Assembly (NCBI GenBank): GCA_963812415.1
Contig: CAWEVH010000021.1
Location: forward strand, 109,048-173,047
Length of the DNA stretch: 64,000 nt
Reading direction: 5' to 3'
Origin: JACVRW01 sp963812415
GTDB taxonomy: Bacteria > Actinomycetota > Thermoleophilia > Solirubrobacterales > Thermoleophilaceae
Made by a program: the position numbers and the translations under genes. The notes under the pieces are model-generated. The model was not told the DNA's origin and made no database searches. It worked only from the letters and a program-made list of their open reading frames with translations. Position 1 is the stretch's first letter, and each line of letters starts with the position of its first letter. Positions 12,801 through 21,992 of the stretch are shown here, piece after piece.

Positions 12801-12826
12801 GAGAGCCGTCCTTCGGGGCGGCTCTC
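12801..12826 (+). terminator. rRNA operon terminator hairpin
   Basis: GAGAGCCGTCC and GGGCGGCTCTC form an 11-bp stem (one G.T) around a TTCG tetraloop, 8 nt after 5S. The following tract (GTCGTTGC) is only weakly T-rich. Confidence 0.75.
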
Positions 12827-12858
12827 GTCGTTGCGCATCCCTAGACTGCCGCCCTCGA

Positions 12859-13266
12859 ATGTTCGCTCCGCTACTCGCCATCTCGACCCTGGCCATCGTC
12901 CTGATCGTGGCGCTCGTCGTCGTGCTCGTCGCGCTCGTGCTCGGCTATCTCGGCGTGAAGGCCCGCGCCCGCCGCCAGGCCGGCTCCTACGCCGAGCACG
13001 TGGCGGCCGCCGACTCCGCTCTCGAGCAGGCCCGCGCCCAGGACCGAGGCTGGCACCGGGACGCGATGGTCGAGGCCGCGCGGCGCGCGCTCCAGCAGGA
13101 GCGTCCCGGCTGGGAGTTCGAGCAGCTTCACCTGGTGCTGGTCGACGATCGGCCCGGGCAGGACGAGGACCGCGCCCATTTCGTGGCGATCGGCGCGTCG
13201 GGTGACGAGGCTCGCGTGATCCTGGGCCGCAGCGGCGACCAGTGGTCGGCCGAGAGCGTCCAATAG
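12859..13266 (+). CDS. Small membrane-anchored hypothetical protein
   Basis: The 135-residue protein has one long N-terminal transmembrane helix (about residues 5-34, Leu/Val/Ala-rich) followed by a soluble domain beginning with an Ala/Glu/Arg-rich helix and a mixed alpha/beta region. I recognise no characterised family. A TAGACT -10 box (12842-12847) ends 11 nt before the ATG, so the transcript would have almost no leader. It overlaps the start of the next gene, suggesting co-transcription. Confidence 0.7.
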   Translation: MFAPLLAISTLAIVLIVALVVVLVALVLGYLGVKARARRQAGSYAEHVAAADSALEQARAQDRGWHRDAMVEAARRALQQERPGWEFEQLHLVLVDDRPGQDEDRAHFVAIGASGDEARVILGRSGDQWSAESVQ

Positions 13267-13862
13267 CGCCCGCGCGCGAGGCGACATCACAGCCGGCTGC
13301 CGGCGAGCTGGTGCCGGGCTTCGTTCCCGAGACCGAGCTCGAGCGTCGGCTGGCCCGCGACCCCGAGCTGCTCGAGGGCTGGCGCTGGGGCAAGCCGCGC
13401 CGCGGCCATCCGGAGGGCTCCGTGGGCGCCCATGTGGCCGCGCTGCTCCGCACGATCGAGGGCTGGGGCGAGACGGGCACCCGCCGAGCGGAGCTCCGCT
13501 TCCTCGCGCTCGTGCACGACTCGCTCAAGTTCCGCGTGAGCAACTGGATGCTGCACAGCGGCGAGAACCATCACGCTGTCCGCGCCCGCCGGTTCGCGGA
13601 GCGCTACACCGACGACGAGCGCCTGCTCGCGACGATCGAGCTGCACGACCGCCCGTTCAACCTCTGGCGCCGGCGCTACTTGCGCAGCGATCGGGCCGTG
13701 GAGGATGCCTTCGCGAGCATGGTGCGGCGGCTGCCGGACCTCGACCTGTTCGTTCGCTTCGTCGAGCTCGACGGCTCGACCGAGGGCAAGGACCCCGCGC
13801 CGGTCGCGTGGCTGCGCGACAGGCTCGTGGCGAGCGGGGCGTGGCGACCGCCCGCCGGCTGA
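13242..13862 (+). CDS. HD-domain-like hydrolase
   Basis: The protein (206 residues from GTG 13242) has the spaced His, His-Asp and His residues of an HD metal-dependent phosphohydrolase: HPEGSVGAHV, then LVHDSLK, then HH and ELHDRPF. The substrate is unknown. A GTG at 13311 is an in-frame alternative start that avoids the 25-nt overlap with the upstream gene and leaves the HD core untouched. The HD call is by pattern only. Confidence 0.65.
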   Translation: MVGRERPIAPAREATSQPAAGELVPGFVPETELERRLARDPELLEGWRWGKPRRGHPEGSVGAHVAALLRTIEGWGETGTRRAELRFLALVHDSLKFRVSNWMLHSGENHHAVRARRFAERYTDDERLLATIELHDRPFNLWRRRYLRSDRAVEDAFASMVRRLPDLDLFVRFVELDGSTEGKDPAPVAWLRDRLVASGAWRPPAG

Positions 13863-13877
13863 GCGGACCCCTCACGC

Positions 13878-14261
13878 TCAGACGGCCAGGCAGAGCTGCT
13901 CGGGCGCGGCCGGCCGCGCACGGCAGCGGCTGCGCTCCCCGGCGCAGGCATGCCCCCGCCGGGCCGCGGGGGTGGCGACCGGCGGCAGGCCGGCCGCTCC
14001 GCCCGCGACGATGCGGCGGACCGCAGTGCGCGTGCGTGACGCGCCTCCCAACTGCGGTGCCGGGCCAGGAGCGTCGGCGGGGGCGCCCGGGGCGCCGGGG
14101 GCGGCTTCAGCCGCTCCCAGGCGGTACTCGCCGAGCGTTGAGAACTCGACGATCAGGTCGAGCGCCGTGTCGATCTGCTCTCTGAACCGAGGGAACATGC
14201 GTTCGTGAAGGTACGGGTGGAGTCGGATGGAAGGCCCGATTTGCTGCAACTTTCCATGCAC
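13878..14261 (-). CDS. Hypothetical protein, divergent from the thioesterase gene
   Basis: This is the only plausible gene in the 428-bp gap between 13863 and 14290. The 127-residue product begins with a structured, low-Arg segment (about residues 20-47, including MFPRFREQIDTALDLIVEFS) that does not look like an antisense shadow. The rest is Ala/Pro/Gly/Arg-rich and disordered. No family is recognised and codon evidence cannot be computed here, so the existence of the gene is uncertain. Confidence 0.4.
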   Translation of the reverse strand: MHGKLQQIGPSIRLHPYLHERMFPRFREQIDTALDLIVEFSTLGEYRLGAAEAAPGAPGAPADAPGPAPQLGGASRTRTAVRRIVAGGAAGLPPVATPAARRGHACAGERSRCRARPAAPEQLCLAV

Positions 14262-14290
14262 GGGCCGGCCGCGGCTAGGCTGCGAGCGGG

Positions 14291-14743
14291 ATGGCCGCGC
14301 CCTTCCGCCACCGCACGAGGGTCCGCTTCAACGAGTGCGACCCGCAGGGCGTGGTCTTCTACGCGAACTACCTCATGTACTTCGACGTCGCCATGACGGA
14401 GTTCTGGCGCGAGGCCTTCGGCGGCTACGCCGAGATGATCGGCGACGGCACCGACGCGATGGTGGCCGAGGCGGGCATCCGCTACCTCGCGCCGGCTCGC
14501 TTCGACGACGAGATCGACCTCGTGGTGAGCGTGATCCGGGTGGGGACCACCTCCTCCGTTGTGCAGGTCGCGGTGGAGCGGGCAGGCGACGGAGAGCGGC
14601 TCGTCGAGGGCCATCTGCGGCACGTCTTCGTCGACACGGCGAGCTACCGCAAGCGTGAGATCCCGCCGCACGCCCGCGAGGGGCTCACCCGCTACCTGGT
14701 CGATCCGGCCCGCGAGGGCGAGCCGGATCCCGCACGCGGATGA
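14291..14743 (+). CDS. Acyl-CoA thioesterase, hot-dog fold (4HBT/YbgC type)
   Basis: The 150-residue protein has the YbgC/4-hydroxybenzoyl-CoA thioesterase active-site block RFNECDPQGVVFYANYL, with the catalytic Asp in ECDPQG. It would hydrolyse a cytosolic acyl-CoA thioester; the acyl group is unknown. A TAGGCT -10 box (14276-14281) ends 9 nt before the ATG, consistent with leaderless expression. The stop overlaps the start of the DUF389 gene (ATGA). Confidence 0.85.
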   Translation: MAAPFRHRTRVRFNECDPQGVVFYANYLMYFDVAMTEFWREAFGGYAEMIGDGTDAMVAEAGIRYLAPARFDDEIDLVVSVIRVGTTSSVVQVAVERAGDGERLVEGHLRHVFVDTASYRKREIPPHAREGLTRYLVDPAREGEPDPARG

Positions 14744-15768
14744 TCCACCTTCGGATCGTCGCGCCGGAGGCGACGGCGCATCAGGCGCTCGAGCTGCTGT
14801 GCGCCTCGCCGTCGGTCCTGAACGTCGTGCATCTCCACGGCGCGGCGAAGAAGCCGGCGGGGGACGTGATCCTGTGCGACGTCGCGCGCGAGGACGCCAG
14901 CGTGATCATCAGCGACCTCAAGGAGCTCGACATCCCGCGCACGGGCTCGATCGCCGTCGAGCACATCGACATCTCGATCTCCGAGGCCGCGATCGCCGCG
15001 GAGAAGGCCGCGGCCGGGCTGCCGTCCGACGCGGTCGTCTGGGAGGAGGTCGAGTCGCGCACCTCGGAGAACACCGAGCTCTCGTTCAGCTTCGTGCTGT
15101 TCATGGTCGCGGCGATGCAGATCGCCGCGGTGGGAATCATCCTCGACCAGCCGATCCTGATCGTCGGCGCGATGGTGGTCGGCCCCGAGTTCGGCCCGCT
15201 GGCGGGCCTGTCGGTGGCGCTCGTGAACCTGCAGGGAAAGCTCGCCAAGCGCTCGCTGGTCGCGCTGCTGGTGGGCTTCCCGCTCGGCATACTCGCGGCC
15301 CTCCTCACGACGCTGTTCATGATCGCGGTGGGGGCCTTCCCGGAGGACTTCGCGGACGCTCAGCATCCGTTCACGGAGTTCATCTCGAACCCGGACTTCC
15401 TCAGCTTCTTCGTGGCGTTCGTGGCCGGCTCGGCGGGAGTCCTGTCGCTCACGTCGGCCAAGTCAGGGGCGCTCGTCGGCGTGCTGATCTCGGTCACGAC
15501 GATCCCGGCGGCATCGAACATCGGCGTGGCGGCCGCCTACGGCGAGTGGGGCGACGCCGCCGGCGCCGCGCTCCAGCTCGGCGTGAACCTCGCGGGCATC
15601 GTCGTCGCGGGGGTGCTCACGCTCTTCGTGCAGCGTCGCTACTACGTCGTCCGCCGGCGCCGCCACCTGATGGACCCCGCCCGAACCGCCGCGGGGCTGC
15701 CGCTCGGCCGCAGCGCACGCGGGACCACCGAGGTTCCGGGCTGGGAAGAGCTGGGGAAGCGCCGCTAA
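14740..15768 (+). CDS. DUF389 (TIGR00341) membrane protein
   Basis: The 342-residue protein has a soluble N-terminal ferredoxin-like region (about 1-110), then five to seven hydrophobic helices with the DUF389 blocks ILIVGAMVVGPEFGPLAGLS and AGSAGVLSLTSAKSGALVGV, and a basic C-terminal tail. The family is conserved but has no established function. It is translationally coupled to the thioesterase. Its 3' end overlaps the convergent dehydrogenase by 4 bp. Confidence 0.9.
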   Translation: MIHLRIVAPEATAHQALELLCASPSVLNVVHLHGAAKKPAGDVILCDVAREDASVIISDLKELDIPRTGSIAVEHIDISISEAAIAAEKAAAGLPSDAVVWEEVESRTSENTELSFSFVLFMVAAMQIAAVGIILDQPILIVGAMVVGPEFGPLAGLSVALVNLQGKLAKRSLVALLVGFPLGILAALLTTLFMIAVGAFPEDFADAQHPFTEFISNPDFLSFFVAFVAGSAGVLSLTSAKSGALVGVLISVTTIPAASNIGVAAAYGEWGDAAGAALQLGVNLAGIVVAGVLTLFVQRRYYVVRRRRHLMDPARTAAGLPLGRSARGTTEVPGWEELGKRR

Positions 15769-16830
15769 AGCGAGGCCCAGATGTCGATCTTCGTGCGCAC
15801 CCGCCCGATCACCTCGTCGGTGAACTCGCTCGTGCTCGCGTGGCCGCCCAGGTCCGGCGTGCGCACGCCGGTGGCCACCGCCTCGAGCACCGACTCGTAG
15901 ACCGCCCTCGAGGCGGTCTCCTCGTCGGCGTAGTGGAGCACGGCAGCGGCCGCGAGGATCATCGCCATCGGGTTCGCGATGTCCTTCCCGAGCAGTGCGG
16001 GCGCGGTTCCGTGCGGCGCCTCGGCCATGACCGCGCTCGGCTCGTACTCGTCGTCGAACGCCACGAGCACCGACTCGGCGCCCGCGATCGAGCCGAACAT
16101 CGGCATCACGAGGTCGGACAGGCAGTCGCCGTCGCGGTTGAGCGCGGGGATCACGAGCGGGGCGTCCGCGGCGCCGGAGATCAGCCCGGCGTAGGTGGCG
16201 TCGATCAGCACGGGGGCGTACGGGCACCTCCGGATGGCGCTCCGCGGCCGCGTCCATCTCCTCCTTCAGCATGCCCTCGTAGACCGGGCTCACCGTCCAC
16301 TTCGGCCCCCCGTAGACGCGCCCGTGGATGCGCTGCGCGGTCCGGAAGCTGTACTCCGCGACCGCGCGACAGACGCTGCGGGTGATGCGCTCGGTGCGGT
16401 AGGCGGCCTCGTCGCCGTCCTCCTCGGCTCGCCACTGCTCGGCGCCGTAGGCGTCCCCGACCGCCATCCGCACGATGGCGATCGGGTAGTGGACGCCGGC
16501 CACCGGGGTCACGCCGGGGATGCGGCGCCCCGTGCGGATGATCACCTTGCCGTCGATCGCCTCGCGCAGGATGCGGTTCGGGCTGCCCACGTCGTCGGCG
16601 CCCTCGGGCGTCACCGTGGCGGCCTTCAGCCCGTAGCGCGCCTCGCGCATCGCCTCGGCGGCGGCGGTCACGACGTCGTTGTCGGTGCGGCGGCGGTTCT
16701 CCAGCGAGAGGTCGTAGTGCTCGAACTCGACCTCCACCTTCGTGACGCCCGGATCGAGCACGCGCAGGGCCTGCTCGAGCAGCTCCTGGCCGGTCTCGTC
16801 GCCCTCCAGCACGATAATGGGGAGCGCCAT
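15765..16830 (-). CDS. Isocitrate/isopropylmalate dehydrogenase family protein (frameshifted)
   Basis: Two adjacent frames together give a complete family member. The N-terminal part (from ATG 16830) ends with KEEMDAAAERHPEVP, and the C-terminal part resumes with VLIDATYAGLISG, NRDGDCLSDLVMPMFG and EAPHGTAPALLGKDIANP. Removing one base from the G-run at 16222-16224 (C-run on the coding strand) restores a continuous protein of about 354 residues. The family oxidatively decarboxylates 2-hydroxyacids with NAD(P); the N-terminus (VLEGDETG instead of the usual PGDGIG) makes the substrate uncertain. A TAGATT -10 box (16839-16844, minus strand) lies 8 nt before the ATG. Confidence 0.8.
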
Positions 16831-16844
16831 GGCAGGGGAATCTA
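16813..16844. promoter_or_regulatory. Overlapping divergent leaderless promoters
   Basis: GATAAT (16813-16818, plus) ends 10 nt before ATG 16829, and TAGATT (16839-16844, minus strand) ends 8 nt before ATG 16830. The two start codons share one CATG palindrome (16828-16831), so the two transcripts begin essentially on top of each other. Confidence 0.5.
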
Positions 16845-17170
16845 CCGCCAGCTGCTCCTGGTGCGGCGACACGATCGAGCCTCACGACGGCTGGCGCGTC
16901 CAGGAGCTGCCGGGCGAGCGCAGGGCGGCGTTCTGCCGGCTCGAGCACGTCGTGCCCTGGGCGATCCAGGGCGCGCACTGGGAGGCCGGCGAGATCGAGG
17001 AGCCCTCCGGCCTCGTGACCTCGCTCGACTCGTGCTCGCAGTGCGGCGAGAGCCTGGGCGAGGTGCGCGTCGTCGCGATCCGGCACCGCGGCGAGCACCG
17101 CATCCCGGACGCCTTCTGCTCGGTCGACCACCTGTCGGCGTGGGCGAAGGCCGGCGGCCGCTGGCGTTAG
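16829..17170 (+). CDS. Zinc-knuckle hypothetical protein
   Basis: The 113-residue protein contains two similar zinc-binding modules. Each pairs a CxxC with a downstream C..H: CSWCG with FCRLEH, and CSQCG with FCSVDH. A tandem treble-clef or zinc-ribbon protein is the likely fold; function is unknown. The start chosen is the ATG at 16829; the open frame continues upstream through the dehydrogenase gene without meaning. It ends 4 nt into the convergent HD gene. Confidence 0.7.
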   Translation: MAGESTASCSWCGDTIEPHDGWRVQELPGERRAAFCRLEHVVPWAIQGAHWEAGEIEEPSGLVTSLDSCSQCGESLGEVRVVAIRHRGEHRIPDAFCSVDHLSAWAKAGGRWR

Positions 17171-17739
17171 GGCTTGCGGCCGATACCGAGCTCGTCCGCG
17201 CGCTCATCGAGCGCGGCGATCACGAAGGCCACGTGCTCGTCGAAGTCCACGCCGAGCTCCTCCGCTCCTTCGCGGACCTCGTCCCGGTTGACGCCCGCCG
17301 CGAAGCTCGGCTGCTTCAGCTTCTTCTTGACCGACTTGGGCGTCATGCCGTGCACGCCGTCCGGCCGGACGTAGGCGACGGCCGCCACGAAGCCGCTGAG
17401 CTCGTCGACGGCGTAGAGGGTCTTGGCCATCCGCGTCTCGCGCGGCACCCCGAGGAAGGTGGCGTGCCCGGCCACCGCGTCGATCAGCTCCTGTGGGTAG
17501 TCGCGCTCGCGGAACAGCTCGAGCGCCTTGCGCGGGTGGCCCGTGTCGAGGTCCGGGTAGCGCTCGTAGTCGAGATCGTGGAGCAGCCCGGTGGCGCCCC
17601 AGAGCTCCTCGTCCTCGCCCCACTCGCGGGCGTAGGCGCGCATCGCGGTCTCGACGCCGAGCATGTGCTTGCGAAGGGAGTCGGACTCGGTCCATTCGCA
17701 GACGAGGTTCCAGGCTTCTTCGCGGCTCGGCTGAGGCAT
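17167..17739 (-). CDS. HD-domain phosphohydrolase (HDIG-like)
   Basis: The 190-residue protein has the HD signature LRKHMLGVETAM, then GLLHDLDYERYP, then GHPRKALEL and the later metal-ligand region GHATFLG. Such proteins are metal-dependent phosphohydrolases with mostly unknown substrates. The start at 17739 is chosen because a TACCCT -10 box (minus strand, 17747-17752) lies 7 nt upstream, giving a leaderless mRNA; an in-frame start 14 codons upstream would precede that promoter. Confidence 0.8.
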   Translation of the reverse strand: MPQPSREEAWNLVCEWTESDSLRKHMLGVETAMRAYAREWGEDEELWGATGLLHDLDYERYPDLDTGHPRKALELFRERDYPQELIDAVAGHATFLGVPRETRMAKTLYAVDELSGFVAAVAYVRPDGVHGMTPKSVKKKLKQPSFAAGVNRDEVREGAEELGVDFDEHVAFVIAALDERADELGIGRKP

Positions 17740-17841
17740 GCGGGGCAGGGTATCCAGGCCTGCACCCGAATCTCCAGCCAAATGGCCTTCGATACCCTTG
17801 CGCAGCCGCTCGACCCTTCGGCTACCCGGGCGGACCCCCGC

Positions 17842-19143
17842 ATGGAGAAGTTCATCATCGAAGGCGGGACGCCGCTGTCAGGCACGGTCGTCCCCGCCGG
17901 CAACAAGAATGCCGCGCTTCCCGCGCTCGCAGCCTCCCTGCTGACGAGCGAGGAGGTCGTGCTGCGCAACATCCCGCGCATCCGCGACGTCGAGGCGATG
18001 ATCGAACTGCTGAAGCGCCTCGGCGTGAAGGCGGAGTGGCGCGACGAGAACGTCGTCGCCCTGCTGGCCGACGAGGTCACGCACAGCGAGGTCGACCGCG
18101 CGTTCGCCGAGCGCATCCGCGCCTCGTTCCTGATCGCCGGCCCGCTGCTGGCCCGCCTGGGGCGGGCGGACATGCCCCCACCGGGCGGCGACGTGATCGG
18201 GCGCAGGCGGCTCGACCCCCACATCGACGCCTTCCGCGCCCTCGGCGCCTCCGTCGACCTCGACCGCTCCTACTTCCACCTGAGCGCGCCGGACGGCCTG
18301 CACGCCTGCGACTTCTTCATGGACGAGCCCTCGGTGATGGCCACCGAGAACGCCCTGATGGCCGCCGCGCTCACCCCGGGGTCGACCGTGATCCACAACG
18401 CGGCCTCCGAGCCGCACGTGCAGGACCTGGCGCGCCTCCTGATGCAGATGGGCGCGCGGATCGAGGGCATCGGCTCGAACCTGATGATCGTGCACGGCCA
18501 GGAGGAGCTGCGCGGCGCCGACCACGTGCTCGGGCCGGACCACATCGAGATCGGCAGCTTCATCGCGCTCGCGGCCTGCACGGGCGGCGAGCTGCGCATC
18601 CGCGACTGCGTTCCGGACGACCTGCGGATGACCCGCCTGGCGTTCGAGCGGCTCGGCTGCCGGATCGAGTACGACGGCAACGACGTGCTCGTCCCGCCGA
18701 ACCAGCAGCTGCGCATCCAGTCGGACGAGGGCGACGCCGTCTCGAAGATCGAGGACGGCCCCTGGCCGGCCTTCCCGGCCGACCTCACGAGCATCGCCCT
18801 GGCGCTCGCCACGCAGGCCGAGGGCCTGATCCTGATCCACGAGAAGATGTTCGAGAACCGGCTGTTCTTCGTCGACAAGCTGGTCTCGATGGGCGCTCGG
18901 GTGATCGTCTGCGACCCGCACCGCGCGGTCGTGAGCGGCCCGAGCCGGCTTCACGGCGAGCGCATGGAGAGCCCGGACATCCGGGCCGGCATGGCGATGC
19001 TCATCGCGGCCCTGTGCGCCGAGGGCACGTCCGAGATCGGCAACATCCGGCAGATCGACCGCGGCTACGAGCGGATCGACGAGCGGCTGCGGTTGCTGGG
19101 CGCCCGCATCGAGCGGGTTGCCGCGGAACGCGTCCCCGCCTAG
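17842..19143 (+). CDS. murA: UDP-N-acetylglucosamine 1-carboxyvinyltransferase with Asp in place of the fosfomycin Cys
   Basis: MurA (433 residues) adds enolpyruvate from PEP to UDP-GlcNAc, the first committed step of peptidoglycan synthesis. NKNAALP (Lys22 region) and the RASFLIAGPLLARLG block are intact. In the active-site loop PPPGGDVIGRRRLDPH the residue equivalent to E. coli Cys115 is Asp117 (codon GAC 18190-18192). Asp here is known from mycobacteria and chlamydiae and gives intrinsic fosfomycin resistance. The start at 17842 gives the canonical MEKFIIEGG N-terminus; an in-frame ATG lies 20 codons upstream. Confidence 0.95.
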   Translation: MEKFIIEGGTPLSGTVVPAGNKNAALPALAASLLTSEEVVLRNIPRIRDVEAMIELLKRLGVKAEWRDENVVALLADEVTHSEVDRAFAERIRASFLIAGPLLARLGRADMPPPGGDVIGRRRLDPHIDAFRALGASVDLDRSYFHLSAPDGLHACDFFMDEPSVMATENALMAAALTPGSTVIHNAASEPHVQDLARLLMQMGARIEGIGSNLMIVHGQEELRGADHVLGPDHIEIGSFIALAACTGGELRIRDCVPDDLRMTRLAFERLGCRIEYDGNDVLVPPNQQLRIQSDEGDAVSKIEDGPWPAFPADLTSIALALATQAEGLILIHEKMFENRLFFVDKLVSMGARVIVCDPHRAVVSGPSRLHGERMESPDIRAGMAMLIAALCAEGTSEIGNIRQIDRGYERIDERLRLLGARIERVAAERVPA

Positions 19144-19164
19144 CGCGGCGCACGGGGGACAGCA

Positions 19165-20133
19165 ATGACGTACCCCATTCCCCCCGGCACCCGGGACGTC
19201 CTTCCCGACGAGATGCGGGAGCTGCGCGAGATCGGCGACCGCATGCGAGTGCGCTTCTCCGACGCGGGCTATGGCGAGATCCACACGCCGGCGCTCGAGT
19301 ACGAGGAGGTGCTGCGCCGCGGCGACGCGCACGCGGCCGGCGCCCGCTATCGCACCTTCGACGAGCAGGGCGACGTGCTCGCGCTGCGCTCGGACATGAC
19401 GATCCCGACCGCGCGGGTTGTGGCCACACGCTATGGCGGCGCCGAGCCTCCACTGCGCCTCTGCTACCTCGCCCGTGCCTGGCGCGCCGCGGAGCGGGGG
19501 GTGGGCGAGCCGCGCGAGTTCCTCCAGGCGGGGATCGAGCTGATCGGCCTGCCCGGGCCCGAGGGCGAGGCGGAGGTGGTGGCGCTCACGATCGACGCGC
19601 TCGACGCCGCCGGCCTGCGCCGCCACCGGGTGGGAGTGGGGGACGGATCGCTCTACCGCCGCCTGCTCCTCGCACTCGACGTGCCCGAGGAGGGCCACCT
19701 GCCGCTCATGGAGAGCCTCTGGCGGCGCGACCTGGTGGGCCTGGAGCGGTGCGTGGCCGAGCTGGGAGTGGGCGCGGCAGAGCGCGAGCTGCTCCTGCGG
19801 TTGCCCGAGCTGCGCGGCGGCCCGGCGGTGCTCGACAGGGCGGACGGCCCTGTGGGCGAGGCGGTGGCGGGACTGCGCGCCCTCTACGAGCTGCTGGAGC
19901 GTCGCGGCGTGGCCGACCGGGTGATCTTCGACCTCGGCCTCGTGCGTGAGCTCGGCTACTACACGGGCGCGGTGTTCGAGGTCTACGACCCGGCCGTGGG
20001 CTTCGCGCTCGGCGGCGGCGGGCGCTACGACGACCTGCTCGGCCGCTTCGGCCGCGACCTGCCCGCCTGCGGGGTCGCCCTGGACGTCCAGCGCGTCCAT
20101 CTCGCCCAGGCGGCGGAGGAGGCACTCGGATGA
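19165..20133 (+). CDS. hisZ: ATP phosphoribosyltransferase regulatory subunit
   Basis: HisZ (322 residues) is a catalytically dead paralogue of histidyl-tRNA synthetase that assembles with short HisG and makes it sensitive to histidine. It has the class II synthetase blocks PPGTRDVLPDE, LALRSDMTIPTARV, and FALGGGGRYDDLLGRFG, but lacks the anticodon-binding domain (full HisS is about 420 residues). It opens the histidine operon and its stop overlaps hisG (ATGA). Confidence 0.92.
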   Translation: MTYPIPPGTRDVLPDEMRELREIGDRMRVRFSDAGYGEIHTPALEYEEVLRRGDAHAAGARYRTFDEQGDVLALRSDMTIPTARVVATRYGGAEPPLRLCYLARAWRAAERGVGEPREFLQAGIELIGLPGPEGEAEVVALTIDALDAAGLRRHRVGVGDGSLYRRLLLALDVPEEGHLPLMESLWRRDLVGLERCVAELGVGAAERELLLRLPELRGGPAVLDRADGPVGEAVAGLRALYELLERRGVADRVIFDLGLVRELGYYTGAVFEVYDPAVGFALGGGGRYDDLLGRFGRDLPACGVALDVQRVHLAQAAEEALG

Positions 20134-20759
20134 GCCCGGAGAAGCTCACGATCGCCGTGCCGCGCGGAGCGCTCTTCGAGGGCACGCTCGACCTGCTGGA
20201 CCGGCTCGGCGTGGACACCGCCGAGGTGCGAGCCAACGATCGCAAGCTGCTGTTCGCGGACGCCGGCATCGTGACGATGCGCCCCAGCGACGTTCCCACC
20301 TACGTGGAGCACGGCTCGGCCGACATCGGGATCACGGGCAAGGACGTGCTGCTCGAGCAGGAGCAGCGCGACGTCTACGAGCTGCTCGATCTCGGCTTCG
20401 GGCGCTGCCGGATGGTCGTCGCGGCGCGCGAGGGCGGGGACCCGGTGGGCGACGCGCTGCGGCGGCTCGGGCGGGTCCGGATCGCGACCAAGTACCCGCG
20501 CGTGGCGCAGCGCCACTTCGCCGAGAGCGGGCGTCAGGCCGAGATCGTGGAGGTGAAGGGTTCGGTCGAGCTCGCGCCGCTCACGGGACTGGTCGACGGG
20601 ATCGTCGACCTGACCGCCACCGGCGGCACGCTGCGCGAGAACCAGCTGCGGGTGGTGGAGGAGGTCGGCGTCTCGAGCGCGCGGCTGATCGCCAACCCGG
20701 TGGCGCACAAGCTGAAGGCCGAGCGGATCGACGCGCTCGTGGAGAGGATCCGGGCGTGA
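20130..20759 (+). CDS. hisG: ATP phosphoribosyltransferase, short form
   Basis: HisG (209 residues) condenses ATP and PRPP, the first step of histidine synthesis. Its short length lacks the C-terminal regulatory domain of long HisG, which fits the hisZ immediately upstream. The PRPP-binding stretch LVDGIVDLTATGGTLREN and the N-terminal IAVPRGALFEGTLDLL are present. It overlaps hisD by GTGA. Confidence 0.95.
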   Translation: MSPEKLTIAVPRGALFEGTLDLLDRLGVDTAEVRANDRKLLFADAGIVTMRPSDVPTYVEHGSADIGITGKDVLLEQEQRDVYELLDLGFGRCRMVVAAREGGDPVGDALRRLGRVRIATKYPRVAQRHFAESGRQAEIVEVKGSVELAPLTGLVDGIVDLTATGGTLRENQLRVVEEVGVSSARLIANPVAHKLKAERIDALVERIRA

Positions 20760-21992
20760 GGGTCCGGCGGATGGAGCTCGGCGTGTCGCGCATGGAGATC
20801 CGACCGGGCCTCGAGGACGAGGTGCGCGCGATTCTCGAGGAGGTCGCCTCGGGGGGCGACGATGCCGTGCGGCGGCTCACCGAGCGCTTCGACGGCGCGC
20901 GCATCGACGCCCTGCGCGTGGACCCCACCACCGTCGAGGCGGCGGTTGCAAGCGTGGCGCCGGCGATCGTCGAGCGCTCTACGGACGGCGATCGCCAACG
21001 TGCGTGCGCTCGTGGAGGCGCAGCTGCGCGAGCCGGTCGTCGCCGAGCTCGAGCAGGGGCAGCGCATCGAGGTGGAGGAGGTGCCGGTGCGGCGCGCGGC
21101 GGTCTACGTCCCGGGCGGCCGGGCGCCCTACCCCTCGACGGTCGTGATGGGCGCCGTGACGGCGCGGGCCGCCGGCGTGGACGAGGTCGTCGTCTGCTCG
21201 CCCCCCGGCGCGAACGGCGAGCCGCACCCGGTGATCCTGGCGGCCTGCGGGCTCTGCGACGTCGACGAGGTCTACCGGATGGGCGGGGCGCAGGCGATCG
21301 CGGCGCTGGCCTTCGGGACGCGTTCGGTCGAGCGCGTCGACGTGATCGCCGGCCCCGGCAACTCCTGGGTCCAGCAGGCCAAGAAGCAGGTGGCCTGGAC
21401 GGAGGTCGGGATCGACGGGATCGCCGGCCCCAGCGAGCTCGTCGTGATCGCTGACGGCGACGACCTCGACGCCGACGCGATCGCGCTCGACCTGCTCGCC
21501 CAGGCCGAGCATGGGCCCGACAGCCCGCTCTGGCTGCTGTGTCCGGACAGCGAGTTGGCCGGCGCGGTGGTCGAGAGGGTCGAGCGGTACGCGGCCGAGC
21601 GCCCGAGCGTGAGCGACGCCGTGCTGGAGGTGGCGTCGGCGGGCGGCGAGGCCGCCCTCCACATGGCCGAGGAGCTCGCCCCCGAGCACCTGTCGCTCGT
21701 CGGCGAGCGCGCCGAGGCGCTGGCCGCGCGGGTCCGCCGGGCGGGCTGCGTCTTCGTCGGCGCCGGCGCCGCCACGGCCTTCGGGGACTACGTGGCGGGC
21801 TCCAACCACGTGCTGCCCACAGGGGGCGCCGCGCGCTTCCAGTCCGCGCTCTCGGCGGCCACCTTCCGGCGCCGGATGGCTCGCGTATCCTTGCCGGGCG
21901 AGGCGCCCGGCCGCCTCGCGCCCGCAGGCGCCGCGCTGGCTCGCGCCGAGGGCTTTCCCGTGCACGCCGAATCGATGGAGCGCCGCGCGTGA
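20756..21992 (+). CDS. hisD: Histidinol dehydrogenase (frameshifted)
   Basis: HisD oxidises histidinol to histidine in two NAD-dependent steps. The first about 73 residues are read from GTG 20756, then the frame changes. From RTAIANVRALVEAQL to the end the protein is complete, with VYVPGGRAPYPSTVVM, GNSWVQQAKKQV, GIAGPSELVVIAD and SNHVLPTGG. One extra base near 20975-20981 accounts for the break. About 412 residues after repair, slightly short but within the family. Both junctions with hisG and hisB are GTGA overlaps, so a functional gene is expected. Confidence 0.9.

Noticed and set aside
17878..20100. 740-residue minus-strand frame opposite murA and hisZ
   Set aside because: Antisense shadow of two well-conserved genes; similar long shadows occur opposite argH, tyrS, lspA, dxr and proS.
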